From: HLUCCA09 sp965277275
Lineage (GTDB): Bacteria > Pseudomonadota > Alphaproteobacteria > Rhodobacterales > Rhodobacteraceae
Length of the DNA: 64,000 nucleotides
Direction of reading: 5' to 3'
NCBI GenBank assembly: GCA_965277275.1
Contig: CBDICG010000002.1
Location: 3,224,001-3,288,000, forward strand
The notes beneath the pieces were generated by a model that was given only the letters and a program-made list of their open reading frames with translations, was not told the origin of the DNA and searched no databases. Below, in pieces: positions 28,163-37,800 of the stretch (within the stretch, counting starts at the first letter, position 1; each line of letters starts with the position of its first letter). The position numbers and the translations under genes were made by a program.

Positions 28163-28963
28163 TCGGTTTCTCCTCGCCCAAAACAGCCGATCCGACGCGT
28201 CGAGCCTCCTCGCGCGATGGCTGCGGTGGCTGTGCTAGCGAGGGAACGACTCCGTGTCGTTGACGGCTCTCAACGCGATGCGGAGCAACGCACAATAAAG
28301 CCGGGCAATCGGCGCGAGTGATCACGCGGGGAGAGGAATGGCGAATAAGGGGGCTGTTCTCTATGCAAGCATCACGGCGGAACGGGCGAACAGGCGACCC
28401 GGATAGAATGTTGATGCTGACCGCGATCTCGTCGAGATCCCTGTAACGTCGGTGCTTTAGTGGAGGCTGCCAATCTCCGATCGAATGCTCAAGGAGCGCA
28501 CCAAACTCGATGCCGGCGACGCATGGACGATCACCTCCGGCGCGCTTCCGTGCCAAGGTTCACCATGTTGCGTCGCAATGGCCCACCAGCGGGTTTTGTC
28601 GGCAAGCCAAAGCGTGTCGCGCTGCGCGGACGACAACCCCAAGGAAAGCGGGCTTTGCGAGGCCGTGCGATGCGGGCCATCGCAGCATCGAAAGAACCGC
28701 ATCCCGTCGCGGGAGAGTAGGCATAGCGGGGGAAACTTGTTGGACGGGTTCAGCATCACGCCAGTGGTTGAACATGGTGGGAAGAACAGGATCTCGGCGC
28801 GAGCGAAGAGGGATGCAAGGGGGACACTGACTGGACGGGTTCAGCATCGCCGCGTTGGTTCGACCTGCCATTGGGCTTCTGGTCGTGGGGCCGCAGAAAT
28901 CTCCGCGCCTTGCGGTGGCATCCAGGCGAACGGCCTGGCTTCCAATCCACACGTTCGGTTGCG
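28163..28963. other. 800-bp gene-free region with a duplicated motif
   Basis: No credible gene is seen on either strand. TGGACGGGTTCAGCATC occurs twice (28741-28757 and 28830-28846). The ~65 bp before each copy also align imperfectly, suggesting a diverged tandem duplication of ~89-bp period. It may be a dispersed repeat family or the scar of an old element. Confidence 0.45.
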
Positions 28964-30214
28964 TCAGACCGAGCGCGCTTCAATGAATTCGAAGGTCACT
29001 ATGGCATGCCGTTCGATACGGTTGCGCAGCAGCGGTCCCATGGCAGATGCCGGTGTCCAGAAGCCCCCGGCGACGGGTATTTCTGCCGTGTCCTCCGCCA
29101 AGCTGAGCGCGGCCTCCGTCAACATGAGCGTTGTGGACCGCACGCCCGGATCGCCCCGCCCGGTGACGCGGGCCGCAAGATACTCGCCTTCACTCGTCTC
29201 GCCGACCAGCACCTGCTGGTAGAAGCCGGATGCGCGAAGCTCCTCGCTTGGACCTTCTCCGGATTTGGGCAGAACACAGCGCACAAGGACCGCGCGAGTC
29301 TTCGGGATCGCCATTGCAACAAGGAACATCTGGCCAAAGAGGGCGCCCCGCATCGCGGCCCACCAGCCACCGACCCCGCCCCGGGTCAAGGCCGTCTCTT
29401 CGTAGCTGAAGTCGCGACCGTAGGGGTAGCCCATGATCGCGTTGCTGCGCCGCACAATCTTGGAGTTCATCGGCCCCATGAAGTAGGGCTTTGTCCAGGC
29501 GCTAAGGGTGGCATCCCACATCACGTCGATGGGCATCATGCGGTCTGGCCCATCTGGCCCGGTGCGCCCGCTTTTCGGACAGAGCAGATAGGGATCTCGG
29601 GACGTCCGATCAAACTCTGGGTCGGTCTCGCGGAGCTTCATCGCATTGAGAAAGCTCGCGGCGGTGCCACCACTGAAACCGCCCTTCATCTGCGTGATGC
29701 GGGTGGCGATGCGCTGGCAGGGCATGCCGAACCGGGAGAGAGCGGCGCCCTGAAGGAACTGCACGCCGAGATCAGACGGGATCGAGTCATGTCCGCAGGC
29801 ATGAACGATGCGCGCACCCGTCTCGCGGGCCCGGTTTTGATGCGCGTCGATCATCTGCCGCATGCATTGCGGCTCTGCGGCGAGATCGCAGTATTGCGTG
29901 CCACTCTCGGCGCAGGCGGCGACCAACGCGCCGCCATAAAGTGCGAATGGCCCAACGGTCGAGACGACAACCCGCGTGCGGCGCGCAAGGGATCCCATGA
30001 AGGCGGTGTCGTGACTGTCCCCGACAAGGATGCCATGCACGCTCTCCCTATGTGGGAGGGTGCCACGCAGCACGTCGAGCTTCTCGCGGTTTCGACCGCC
30101 GATCGCCAACCGCAGCCCGCTCTGAGAGCAGCGCCGGCTCAGATGATGCGCGGCCCGGCTCCCCGTGGCACCGGTCGCGCCCCAGAGGACGATGTCGAAC
30201 TCGCGCGCAGCCAT
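28964..30214 (-). CDS. saccharopine-dehydrogenase-like/trans-acting enoyl reductase
   Basis: A 416-residue NADP-dependent enzyme. Rossmann motif FDIVLWGATGATGSRAAHHL at the N-terminus, then VVVSTVGPFALYGGALVAAC, YCDLAAEPQ, VHACGHDSIPSDLGVQ and TQMKGGFSGGTAASF. Family members act in lipid or polyketide reduction in actinobacteria and have unknown roles in Proteobacteria. ATG 30214 is chosen over the in-frame TTG 30220. It starts 15 bp after the 2TM gene and probably shares its mRNA. Confidence 0.8.
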   Translation of the reverse strand: MAAREFDIVLWGATGATGSRAAHHLSRRCSQSGLRLAIGGRNREKLDVLRGTLPHRESVHGILVGDSHDTAFMGSLARRTRVVVSTVGPFALYGGALVAACAESGTQYCDLAAEPQCMRQMIDAHQNRARETGARIVHACGHDSIPSDLGVQFLQGAALSRFGMPCQRIATRITQMKGGFSGGTAASFLNAMKLRETDPEFDRTSRDPYLLCPKSGRTGPDGPDRMMPIDVMWDATLSAWTKPYFMGPMNSKIVRRSNAIMGYPYGRDFSYEETALTRGGVGGWWAAMRGALFGQMFLVAMAIPKTRAVLVRCVLPKSGEGPSEELRASGFYQQVLVGETSEGEYLAARVTGRGDPGVRSTTLMLTEAALSLAEDTAEIPVAGGFWTPASAMGPLLRNRIERHAIVTFEFIEARSV

Positions 30215-30229
30215 CGGCAACGTCCGTTG

Positions 30230-30520
30230 CTAGGGATCGGTGCGGCGTCTGCCCGCGCCGGTGCGATCCATTTCGCGCTCTGTCATGGTGTCGATGATGG
30301 TATTGCCGTCAGGCATGAGAAAGACGGAAGTGCCATGCAATACGATCGCAACGCCCCAGCCCATGAGGGGCCAAACGAACCATAGCGCTCCGGGCGAAGT
30401 GATCAGGTTGATTGCGAGAAGCATCAGGTTCACCGCTACGTAGACGGCACAGTGCACGTAGAAGCCGTACTTCGCCGCCGCGCGCTTTCGTGCATGCTCG
30501 TACTCTGCCGAGTGTTCCAT
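30230..30520 (-). CDS. 2TM-domain small membrane protein
   Basis: A 96-residue protein matching the 2TM family: YEHARKRAAAKYGFYVHCAV, a first membrane helix (YVAVNLMLLAINLI), then ALWFVWPLMGWGVAIVLHG and an Arg/Asp-rich tail. ATG 30520 has a strong ribosome site (AAGGAGGGG) just upstream. The role of this family is unknown; some members are fused to histidine kinases. Confidence 0.8.
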   Translation of the reverse strand: MEHSAEYEHARKRAAAKYGFYVHCAVYVAVNLMLLAINLITSPGALWFVWPLMGWGVAIVLHGTSVFLMPDGNTIIDTMTEREMDRTGAGRRRTDP

Positions 30521-30838
30521 GGATCGCCCCTCCTTGCCGCTGCATTCCACGCGCCAAGGCCGTAGCGTCAGGGGAGGGGAGTCGCGATGACGGCGATCAA
30601 TCAAAGGTCGGAAAACGCATCGGGTGCATTCAAACAATCTGCATCGAACAACTCACTGCAAATCTCTGCGCCGACCGAGATCGGCACCTCCGGAGCGCCC
30701 TTGGCGGATATCTCGACAGGGATGCGAACCTTACGAAGATGTAATCCTCGCTGCAATTCATCGTAAACGAGGCGCCCCATCTTGGCTTCATCGAAAGGCG
30801 CGGTGCCTTTCCGAAGGCCATCAGGATGGAGACGATAC

Positions 30839-31159
30839 ATGCAAACGAAACTCATCGCGGGCAGCGGACTTGCGGCACTGGTCGTGGCTGGAGCCCTGGC
30901 AGGCACGGTGTCTGCCCAGACAGCCGCCGAGGCCACCGGTTTAACCGCGGTTCAGGCGATCGAGATCGCCCTGGCGGAGGTTCCCGGCGAGGTCGAGGAA
31001 GTGGAGCTCGAGCGTGAGAACGGCGCACGGGTTTATGAGATCGAGATCGTCACGGCCGAGAACGCCGAGTTTGAGATCGAGATCGACGCTGTGACGGGCG
31101 AGATCATCGAGATCGAGGCGGAGGATGACGATCACGATGACGATGACGACGACGATTGA
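30839..31159 (+). CDS. exported PepSY-domain protein with acidic tail
   Basis: A 106-residue protein: signal peptide (IAGSGLAALVVAGALAGTVSAQ), a PepSY-like domain (LTAVQAIEIALAEVPGEVEE, GARVYEIEIVTAENAEFEIE) and a C-terminal tail DDDHDDDDDDD. PepSY domains are predicted inhibitors or sensors at the cell envelope. The Asp/His tail could bind divalent metal. ATG 30839. Followed by a strong terminator and then the two-component system, for which it may be a sensing partner. Confidence 0.8.
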   Translation: MQTKLIAGSGLAALVVAGALAGTVSAQTAAEATGLTAVQAIEIALAEVPGEVEEVELERENGARVYEIEIVTAENAEFEIEIDAVTGEIIEIEAEDDDHDDDDDDD

Positions 31160-31189
31160 TCAGTCCCATGAGGACCTGCAGAAGGGGAG

Positions 31190-31215
31190 GAGCCGCCAGT
31201 TTCGGCGGCTCTTTT
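31190..31215 (+). terminator. intrinsic terminator after PepSY gene
   Basis: GAGCCGCC (31190-31197), loop AGTTTC and GGCGGCTC (31204-31211) followed by TTTT. Separates the PepSY gene from the regulator genes 28 bp later, although readthrough is possible. Confidence 0.85.
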
Positions 31216-31243
31216 CCCATCGAGAGGGGGCGCCCGTTACCGT

Positions 31244-31927
31244 ATGCGGATCATGTTGCTAGAAGACGATCACCAGCTCGGCCCGTGGGTGACTGAAGGG
31301 CTGCGCGAGGAAGGGCACGTCGTCGATCACTTCGAAGACGGCAAGGACGCACTGCTGGCTGCGATGGGCCAGGAATTTGACCTGTTGGTCCTGGACCGGA
31401 TGGTGCCTGGTCTCGACGGATTGTCTGTCCTCAAGTCGCTTCGGGCGTCGAAGAACACGACCCCGGCCCTGTTCCTGACGGCCCTTGGCGAGGTGGACAT
31501 GCGTGTCGAAGGGTTCGAGGCCGGGGGTGACGACTACCTGACCAAACCCTTCGCCTTCGTGGAGCTTTCGGCCCGCGTCAACGCGCTGGGCCGCAGGCGG
31601 GACGGCGTGGGCTCCGGACCGGCCGAGCAAACCGTTCTGCGATACGGAGATCTCAGCCTCGATCTGTTGGCCCGACGCTGTGAAAGGCAGGGGCAGGCCA
31701 TCGATCTGATGGCCAAGGAGTTCAAACTACTGGAGTACTTCATGCGTCGTCCGGGCCGGCTGGTCACACGAACAATGCTGCTCGAGCAGGTCTGGGACAT
31801 GAGCTTCGACCCCACCACGAGTGTCGTCGAGACACATATCAGCCGCCTGCGGGCCAAGATCGACAAGCCCTTCGATACCGCACTGATCCGCACCCGCCGG
31901 GGTGAGGGCTATGTCTTTGGTCGCTAG
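31244..31927 (+). CDS. OmpR-family response regulator
   Basis: A 227-residue regulator. The receiver has the acidic pocket LEDD near the N-terminus, phospho-acceptor Asp51 (LLVLDRMVPG), Thr (LTALGEVDMR) and Lys (YLTKPF). The DNA-binding winged helix ends VVETHISRLRAKI and IRTRRGEGYVFG. Its end overlaps the kinase start by 17 bp. Confidence 0.92.
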   Translation: MRIMLLEDDHQLGPWVTEGLREEGHVVDHFEDGKDALLAAMGQEFDLLVLDRMVPGLDGLSVLKSLRASKNTTPALFLTALGEVDMRVEGFEAGGDDYLTKPFAFVELSARVNALGRRRDGVGSGPAEQTVLRYGDLSLDLLARRCERQGQAIDLMAKEFKLLEYFMRRPGRLVTRTMLLEQVWDMSFDPTTSVVETHISRLRAKIDKPFDTALIRTRRGEGYVFGR

Positions 31928-33194
31928 GCTTGCCAACACGGTGAGATGGCTGCGCCGGTCCTCGACGCTGCGTCTTACGCTCATGCTGTCGGTTGTATTT
32001 GCCGTTGGCATGGCGGCCACGGTGATCATAGCGCTTTTCCTTGGGCGCGAAGCGCTTCTGGATCGGGTCGATGTGACGCTCGAAGACTTGGCCGCCTCGG
32101 TGGAGGCCGACGTTGCGCCAGAGGAGTCCGGCTCGGTCCTGATCTTTCCACTGTCCGATCTCGACGATCTGCCGCGCGCTTTCGCGCGCGCGGCGCGCAA
32201 CGACCGCGACACGGTGAGCCTGGACGATGAGTTTCGAGGCTCGGAGGAATGGCGTGTCCTGACAACCGAGGACAACGAGGGCACGCCCGTTCTGATCGCG
32301 GTTTCGCTCGACGACAGCGAAGACGCGCTGGAGTTGCTGGGGGGGGTCCTGAGCATCACGGCGCTCGTCGTCGTGGGCATTGCGTTGACGATCGGCCTGA
32401 TGGCTGGCCTTCTGGCCGAACGCCGCATGCGGCGGATCACCGACGCGCTTGACCGGCTCGCGGCAGGCGATCTGAGTGCGCGCACGGGGATCGAGCGAAA
32501 CTCCGATGATCTCGACGATCTCGCGCGGCACCTCGACGGGACAGCCGTCGAGCTCGAACGACTGGTAGACCAGACGCGGCACCTGAGCGCGAGCATTGCC
32601 CACGATCTGCGTACGCCGCTGGCGCGTCTGAGCGCGCGTCTGGAGAGGCTGCCAGAGGGGGAGGCGCGCCGCGATGCGTTGGAGGAGGCCGCGCGCCTTT
32701 CGGGGATCTTCGACACGATCATGAGGGTCGCCCGGATCGAGGCTGCGCAGGGTGTCGACGGTTTCGTCCGGATTGACCTTGAGGAGCTTGTGACCGACCT
32801 CGCAGAGACATTCGGCCCGGTCATAGAGGATGCAGGAAAACACCTGCGGATCGATCAGGGCAACGCCGCCACTGTGCTCGGCGAACGACAGATGCTCGTT
32901 CAGGCGGTGGCGAACCTCTTGCAGAACGCCCTTGTCCATGGCGGGCCTGAAATCACGCTTGTCGCGAGCGGCAAGACGCTTCGCGTCGAAGACAATGGCC
33001 CGGGTGTCGATCCAGACCAATATGCAGAGATCCTGAAGCCCATGGTCCGCCTGGACATGGCCCGGGCAAGCGAAGGCACTGGCCTTGGCCTCGCGCTCGT
33101 CAAGGCTGTTGCGGATCGGCATGGGGCCGAACTGACCCTGTCTGCCGGTTCCCCGCAGGGGCTGAGGGTCTCGCTGACCTTTGCAAGAACGTAG
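31911..33194 (+). CDS. membrane sensor histidine kinase
   Basis: A 427-residue kinase. Two membrane helices (SVVFAVGMAATVIIALFLG, near 30; SITALVVVGIALTIGLMAGL, near 150) flank a ~90-residue periplasmic acidic sensor. A HAMP follows, then the H box with His231 (SIAHDLRTPLARL), N box (QAVANLLQNALVHGG), G1 (VEDNGPGV) and G2 (GTGLGLALV). ATG 31911 lies inside the regulator gene. Partner of the adjacent regulator. Likely targets are the PepSY protein and the b561-like genes. Confidence 0.92.
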   Translation: MSLVARLANTVRWLRRSSTLRLTLMLSVVFAVGMAATVIIALFLGREALLDRVDVTLEDLAASVEADVAPEESGSVLIFPLSDLDDLPRAFARAARNDRDTVSLDDEFRGSEEWRVLTTEDNEGTPVLIAVSLDDSEDALELLGGVLSITALVVVGIALTIGLMAGLLAERRMRRITDALDRLAAGDLSARTGIERNSDDLDDLARHLDGTAVELERLVDQTRHLSASIAHDLRTPLARLSARLERLPEGEARRDALEEAARLSGIFDTIMRVARIEAAQGVDGFVRIDLEELVTDLAETFGPVIEDAGKHLRIDQGNAATVLGERQMLVQAVANLLQNALVHGGPEITLVASGKTLRVEDNGPGVDPDQYAEILKPMVRLDMARASEGTGLGLALVKAVADRHGAELTLSAGSPQGLRVSLTFART

Positions 33195-33273
33195 GGTTGG
33201 GGTCAGGCGCGGGTCAGGAACGCACCGCATATCGGTTTCATCGGATCAAGGATGAAACTGGAGAGCACCTGAA

Positions 33274-33492
33274 ATGAAGAGCTTATTCACCAATGCTGCG
33301 GCAACGGCGTCTGGCGCCGCTCTGTTTGTTCTGGGCTGCGCTCTGGCTGGGATCGGGCTGTCTGTCTTTGCCCTCCTCGTCTTCTTCGGCCTTGCAGCTA
33401 TGGGGGTGGCGTTTCTGGCCTCCCTGTTTCTTGGCCGAAGCGACGCGACGCTGGCGGAGGACGCCCGGCCCCAATCACATGCCGCTCAGTAA
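33274..33492 (+). CDS. small two-helix membrane protein
   Basis: A 72-residue hydrophobic protein (GAALFVLGCALAGIGLSVFA, LVFFGLAAMGVAFLASLFLG). No family recognised. It lies 80 bp after the kinase and 14 bp before the broken b561 gene, so it was probably part of one operon with them. Confidence 0.55.
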   Translation: MKSLFTNAAATASGAALFVLGCALAGIGLSVFALLVFFGLAAMGVAFLASLFLGRSDATLAEDARPQSHAAQ

Positions 33493-33506
33493 GGAGCACG
33501 CCAGAT

Positions 33507-34094
33507 ATGCCAGAGCAAACTGACGGCACCGCCGCTCGCGCGCGACCGCACGGCCCTGTCGCTAAGGGGCTCCATTGGATTTCGGCAAGGCTACTGGGAT
33601 ATGGCTTCTTGAAGGGGCTCGACGACGTCGCGCAACTCGCAGATCCCGCCCTCCTGCAGTTCGAGGTCAAGTTTGCGCTTGTCCTTGGCGGGGTCTTCGC
33701 GGCGTGCCTCGCCTGGTCAAGGTTGATTGCTGGCACGACGCGCCTGCCGCAGGCCGCTCCGAAGTAGGAGCACGCCGGCGGGCGCATCATCCAGCTTGGC
33801 CTTTACGCGCGTGTATTCCTCATTGTCGCTTCGGGGCTCGGGATCGCGCTTGGCTATTCCGCACCGGCCGTGGGCGGGATCTTCCTTGCCGCGATGTTGG
33901 CGTTTCACGAGACGTCGCTGGCAATCCTTCCGGTGCTCTTCAGCTTCCATGTTGCGGGTGCCATCTGGCACAGGCTCGTGCGACGCGATGGGGTCTTCGA
34001 GAGCATGGTGCCGCATTGGCCTGGCTGGTTGCGAGGGAGCATGGCGTCCCAAGAAGGATCTTTGCGCCATCGGGGCGACAGCCTTCCAATCTGA
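33507..34094 (+). pseudogene. cytochrome b561-like membrane protein, amber-interrupted
   Basis: The frame runs 86 codons (GLHWISARLLGYGFLKGLDD ... RLIAGTTRLPQAAPK), meets a TAG at 33765-33767, and continues in the same frame as EHAGGRIIQLGLYARVFLIV ... GIALGYSAPAVGGIFLAAML ... FSFHVAGAIWHRLVRRDGVF to a TGA at 34094. Relatives have Trp at the stop position (PKWE), a single-base TGG to TAG change. GLHW and SFHVAGAIWHRLV carry the heme-ligand type His. Without the stop it would be a 195-residue b-type cytochrome linked to the two-component operon. An intact b561 gene lies at 39236. Confidence 0.75.
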
Positions 34095-34248
34095 CGCGGT
34101 CCTGTCCTGGCAACAGCACGAATGGCCCGGCCTCAGCCCGATTGGAGTGCAGCAGACGCGATCCGGCCCCGGCGCAAGGATCATGTGGGCATGGGCCTCG
34201 GGCGCGGGGTGGCTCAGCGCCTGGCGGCGCTGAGCGGTGCTCTCGGCA

Positions 34249-34872
34249 TCACGGGCGTCGGCGCGGTGCATCCTCTGGCTCGGGAAACACCGGAGCCTCG
34301 TAGGTCAGGCTCGCCTCCGCCAGGTCCATTTCACTTTCGTCGGACAGCGGTTCACGGCCTCCTGCAGGCTCGTCGGGGACACTTTCGCTTTCCATTGCCG
34401 GCTCGTCTGCGAGTTGGGAGATGGGCTGCAATGCCATGGGCTCAACGCTCAGATGATCGAGTGCCGAGTAGTCGACCATTGCAGCGAACGGCACACCGGT
34501 GAAGCTGTCTTGCAGAGTGAAGACGAGGCGATCTCCCTCGCGGCGGGGGGGCGCAATGGCCGTGAAATCCGGTATCCCGAAGTCGGTGCGGCGCGGGCGC
34601 ATCTCTTGGAACGGCGCGCCGGGATCCTCGGCTGCGAGCGCTGCGCGGTACTCCGCCTCGAACGCGGCCGGGTCATTCACGACCGCAAACGCCGTGCCGC
34701 GAGCCATGTGGGTCACGAGCCTTGCCAGCGTCGCTTCGTTACCGGGATCGATGAGAGCAGGGTAGACTGCCAGAAGCTGCGCGCAGGTGGCAAAGCGGTT
34801 GTCGTCTTCTTCGACATAAGGCGCTCCGTCTTTGGTCTGAACGCCAGTTGTGAATTCGGGAAGGTCGGTCAT
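34249..34872 (-). CDS. unrecognised partner of the 1194-residue protein
   Basis: A 207-residue acidic protein with no family I recognise. The N-terminal part is compact (FTTGVQTKDGAPYVEEDDNR, LVTHMARGTAFAVVNDPAAF). The last ~60 residues are Pro/Glu/Ser-rich and probably disordered. ATG 34872 is chosen because GAAAGGA lies eight bases upstream; an earlier TTG at 34893 directly follows the stop of the large gene. The tight spacing suggests it is co-translated with that gene, as a chaperone, immunity protein or modifier; this is inference. Confidence 0.5.
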   Translation of the reverse strand: MTDLPEFTTGVQTKDGAPYVEEDDNRFATCAQLLAVYPALIDPGNEATLARLVTHMARGTAFAVVNDPAAFEAEYRAALAAEDPGAPFQEMRPRRTDFGIPDFTAIAPPRREGDRLVFTLQDSFTGVPFAAMVDYSALDHLSVEPMALQPISQLADEPAMESESVPDEPAGGREPLSDESEMDLAEASLTYEAPVFPEPEDAPRRRP

Positions 34873-34893
34873 AGCGGTCATCCTTTCGGTCAA

Positions 34894-37800
34894 TCAGAGG
34901 TTTGCGTTCCATTTGGCGGCGAGCCAGCTCTCATCATCCTCAAGCCAGGTGAGAAGGCCCGGCGGGTCGAGCTTCTTGAAGAGCCGTGGCTCCCCCGTGA
35001 GCGGATCGGGAGCGAGAGCGAAGTAGACATGCGCGGTGGGGTCGCCCCAGTTGGTGTCGGCGAGCACGATTTCCGGCAGGTCGAAATCTGCGATGAGCCG
35101 GCTGGACAGCGCGCATTCCATCTCGGCCTTGATCACCGTTCTGCGCCCGGCCTTCTCAGCGGCCTGCGCAGCAGCATCGGGCGGGGTGCCCGCAGCGGTC
35201 TTGCGTGCAGTCCAGCGGTCCACACCGGCCTGCGCCTTCAAATCCGCCCAGGCGTCTGTCGCTAGCTCAAGATGATCGGCGAACTCGCGCGGGGTCATGG
35301 GCTGGGTCGGGGCGTTTGCGGCCCACGCGGCCTTGAGCGCGTCGCGCTCGGGCCCCTCTGTGTTCGTTACGAGCGCTTGCATCTCCCGATCGAAGAGGAA
35401 GACAACACGCTCCAGGGGCATCTGGGCCGTCGCGACCTGTCGACCCGGGGCGAGCATCTTCTCTTCGACGGCTTCGGCGACCTTGTCGGGGTCGGGAGAG
35501 GCAAAGGGATCCATCGACGGATGGTTCGGCAGCAGGTTGAGGGCGTGATTGTATTCGCCCGAGGTGGTGATCGGGATGGTCTTGTCCGTCGTCACGCCGA
35601 CAATGCTCGCGAAGTTTGTCACGAGGTCTTTCGCCCGCGCCTCGCGATCCAGCGTCGCAGCGTCCGTCCGGTCGGTTGCCTTTGTCGGAACGACCGTCCG
35701 GCCCTCGAGCACCTGCGCCGCTTCGCTGCTGAAGCCGCCTGACGCCAGTGACCACGGGCTCTTTCCCTGCACGTTCATGGCATTGAGGAACTTCGGGTTC
35801 TTGGCGAGGCGACGGAGTTGCTTGACATCCGACTTGCTGAGCTTGCCCTTCTTGTCGGCCATCGGGCGGATCACACCGGCGATGAAGTCCTCTGGCGTCT
35901 TGACCGGGCGCTTGTCGTATTTGCGGATCAGGACGAAGCCGCCGTGCGAGGAGTGTCCGTCATTGCCCTCGATGGCGCGCTGGGGGTCGTACTGGATCTC
36001 GAAAGCGTCATTGACCGCCTCGTTCATCTCCTCCTGCTCTTCGGGAGAGAGCTTCATCCCGAGAACCTTGCCGACGACCAGCCCGGCCCTGTCTGTCATC
36101 TTCCCCACGCGGGTATGGGTGACGCCCTCAGCGAGCCGGGATGTGGCCGCGGCTGCGGTGTATTCAAAGCTTCTCACCAGCCGGTTTTCGTTTGCGGGAA
36201 CGTTCTGCACCGCAGGCAAGGGATCGCCTTCGTACGGCTCGAAAACACCTTCGGTCGCAAGCTTGGTGTAGCCGCGCATCACGTCGAGCGGCTTGTCCGC
36301 GCGCAGCTTCCGCAAGGGACCTGTCGTGAAACAGGAGCCGACGGGGCCCTGGTAGATCGGGGTCATCATGGCCGAAACGACCGCGTGACGCGCATCGGAC
36401 TGGTCGAGCGCTTCGCGTGGTTTGCCGACTTCACGCGCCAGCACATCCGCGTTCGCAGCCTGTGGGAGAGGCATGTTGTAAATCAGATCTTGCGCGTCGT
36501 TTGAGCTATCGAAGAACTCGAGCGTATCGCGCATGTGCTCCACCTGAGCAAACGACGGAACCAAAGCCGCGTTCGGGTGGAAGGTCACATCCTGCATCGC
36601 CTCTTTCGCTTGGTCGAACTTGAGCCGACCATCCGCGCCAACAAGCGCCTCGCTCATGAAGTCGGCTCTCTTCTTGCCTGTTTCCTCCAGACTGCCCGTG
36701 GGTATGAGGGCAGGCTTGGCCTCCAGATGCCGTTCTGCGTCGAGATAGGCGTCGAGCCCGGAAGCCTCGTCGGGCGTCAGGATGGCAGACATCTGCACGA
36801 GGCTGGTGGCGTAGTTCGCTGCGACGTCTTCCTCAACAAGCAGGCCACGTCTTGCGCCGAAGTTGGTGTCCACGCGGCCGATAACACTACGGGCGACGGT
36901 GACAACGCTTTCGGGATGCTCGGCGGTCGCGGCGGTGGTGGCAGCCTGATCCGCAAGACGCGGGTTTTCGGCGTAGAGCTGTATTAGCGCGATCTTCTGC
37001 GCCGAGGTCAGATCCGTTTTCCGATGCGGCGCGAGCGGTCCATACGTGATTGCTTCGAGCAGTCGTTTCTTTCCGTCCAGAACCTTGTGCTCGTTGCGTT
37101 TGTCGACCAAATCGCCCTTGGCGGCGGTCAATGCGGTGCGCGCTTGTGTGATACGCGCGTCGGCCGCCCTGAGCTGGTTGGCTTCATCCTCAAGGAGCGT
37201 CTTTTTTTCCTGGGCAAGCTGCGCCTTGGTCGCATCGTGCGGATCCAGGAAGTTGCGCTCGTAGTAGTCCCACGCCGCTTCGTAGTCCTCATGTCCTTCG
37301 TCTTCGAGGATCGCCTTGTTCGTAAGGTAGTGGTTGTTCGCGGCAACGGCTTCCGATTGCAGACGCTGCGTCGTCCGCTTGATAGCGTCCGTGCGCTGCT
37401 GACGGACCTGCGGCATTCCGGCAAGGAGCTGTTGCTTGGCGTCGAGGGCATTCTGCCGGTCCGTTCGCTTCTGCTTCACCTCCTCCTCGGCATCGATAAT
37501 GGCCTGCGCGGCGGCGACAATGGCGGCCTGATCTGCCTGCTGCCCCTGCAACGTCGCGTCGAAACCGTCGAGAGCGGCCGCCGCGGCATCCTTCAGAGCG
37601 GGATCCAGTACCGCGAGATCCTTGAGCGTCTCGATCTGCGACGGCGTGCGGTTGGCCATACCGTCGATATCGGGCATGTCGCTCTTCAGCGCTGTGGCCG
37701 TATCTGCGGCAAGCGCGTCGAGATCGTCGAAGGCGCTGTCGAGGTCACCGACTTCGAGAGCGACGAGCCCGGCGTCGCCGCTCATCACGGCTTCCCTCAT

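Noticed and set aside
30601..30840. A minus-strand gene ending at 30601 (GRLVYDELQRGLHLRKVRIP)
   Set aside because: Its start overlaps the PepSY start region, it has no family features and no ribosome site.
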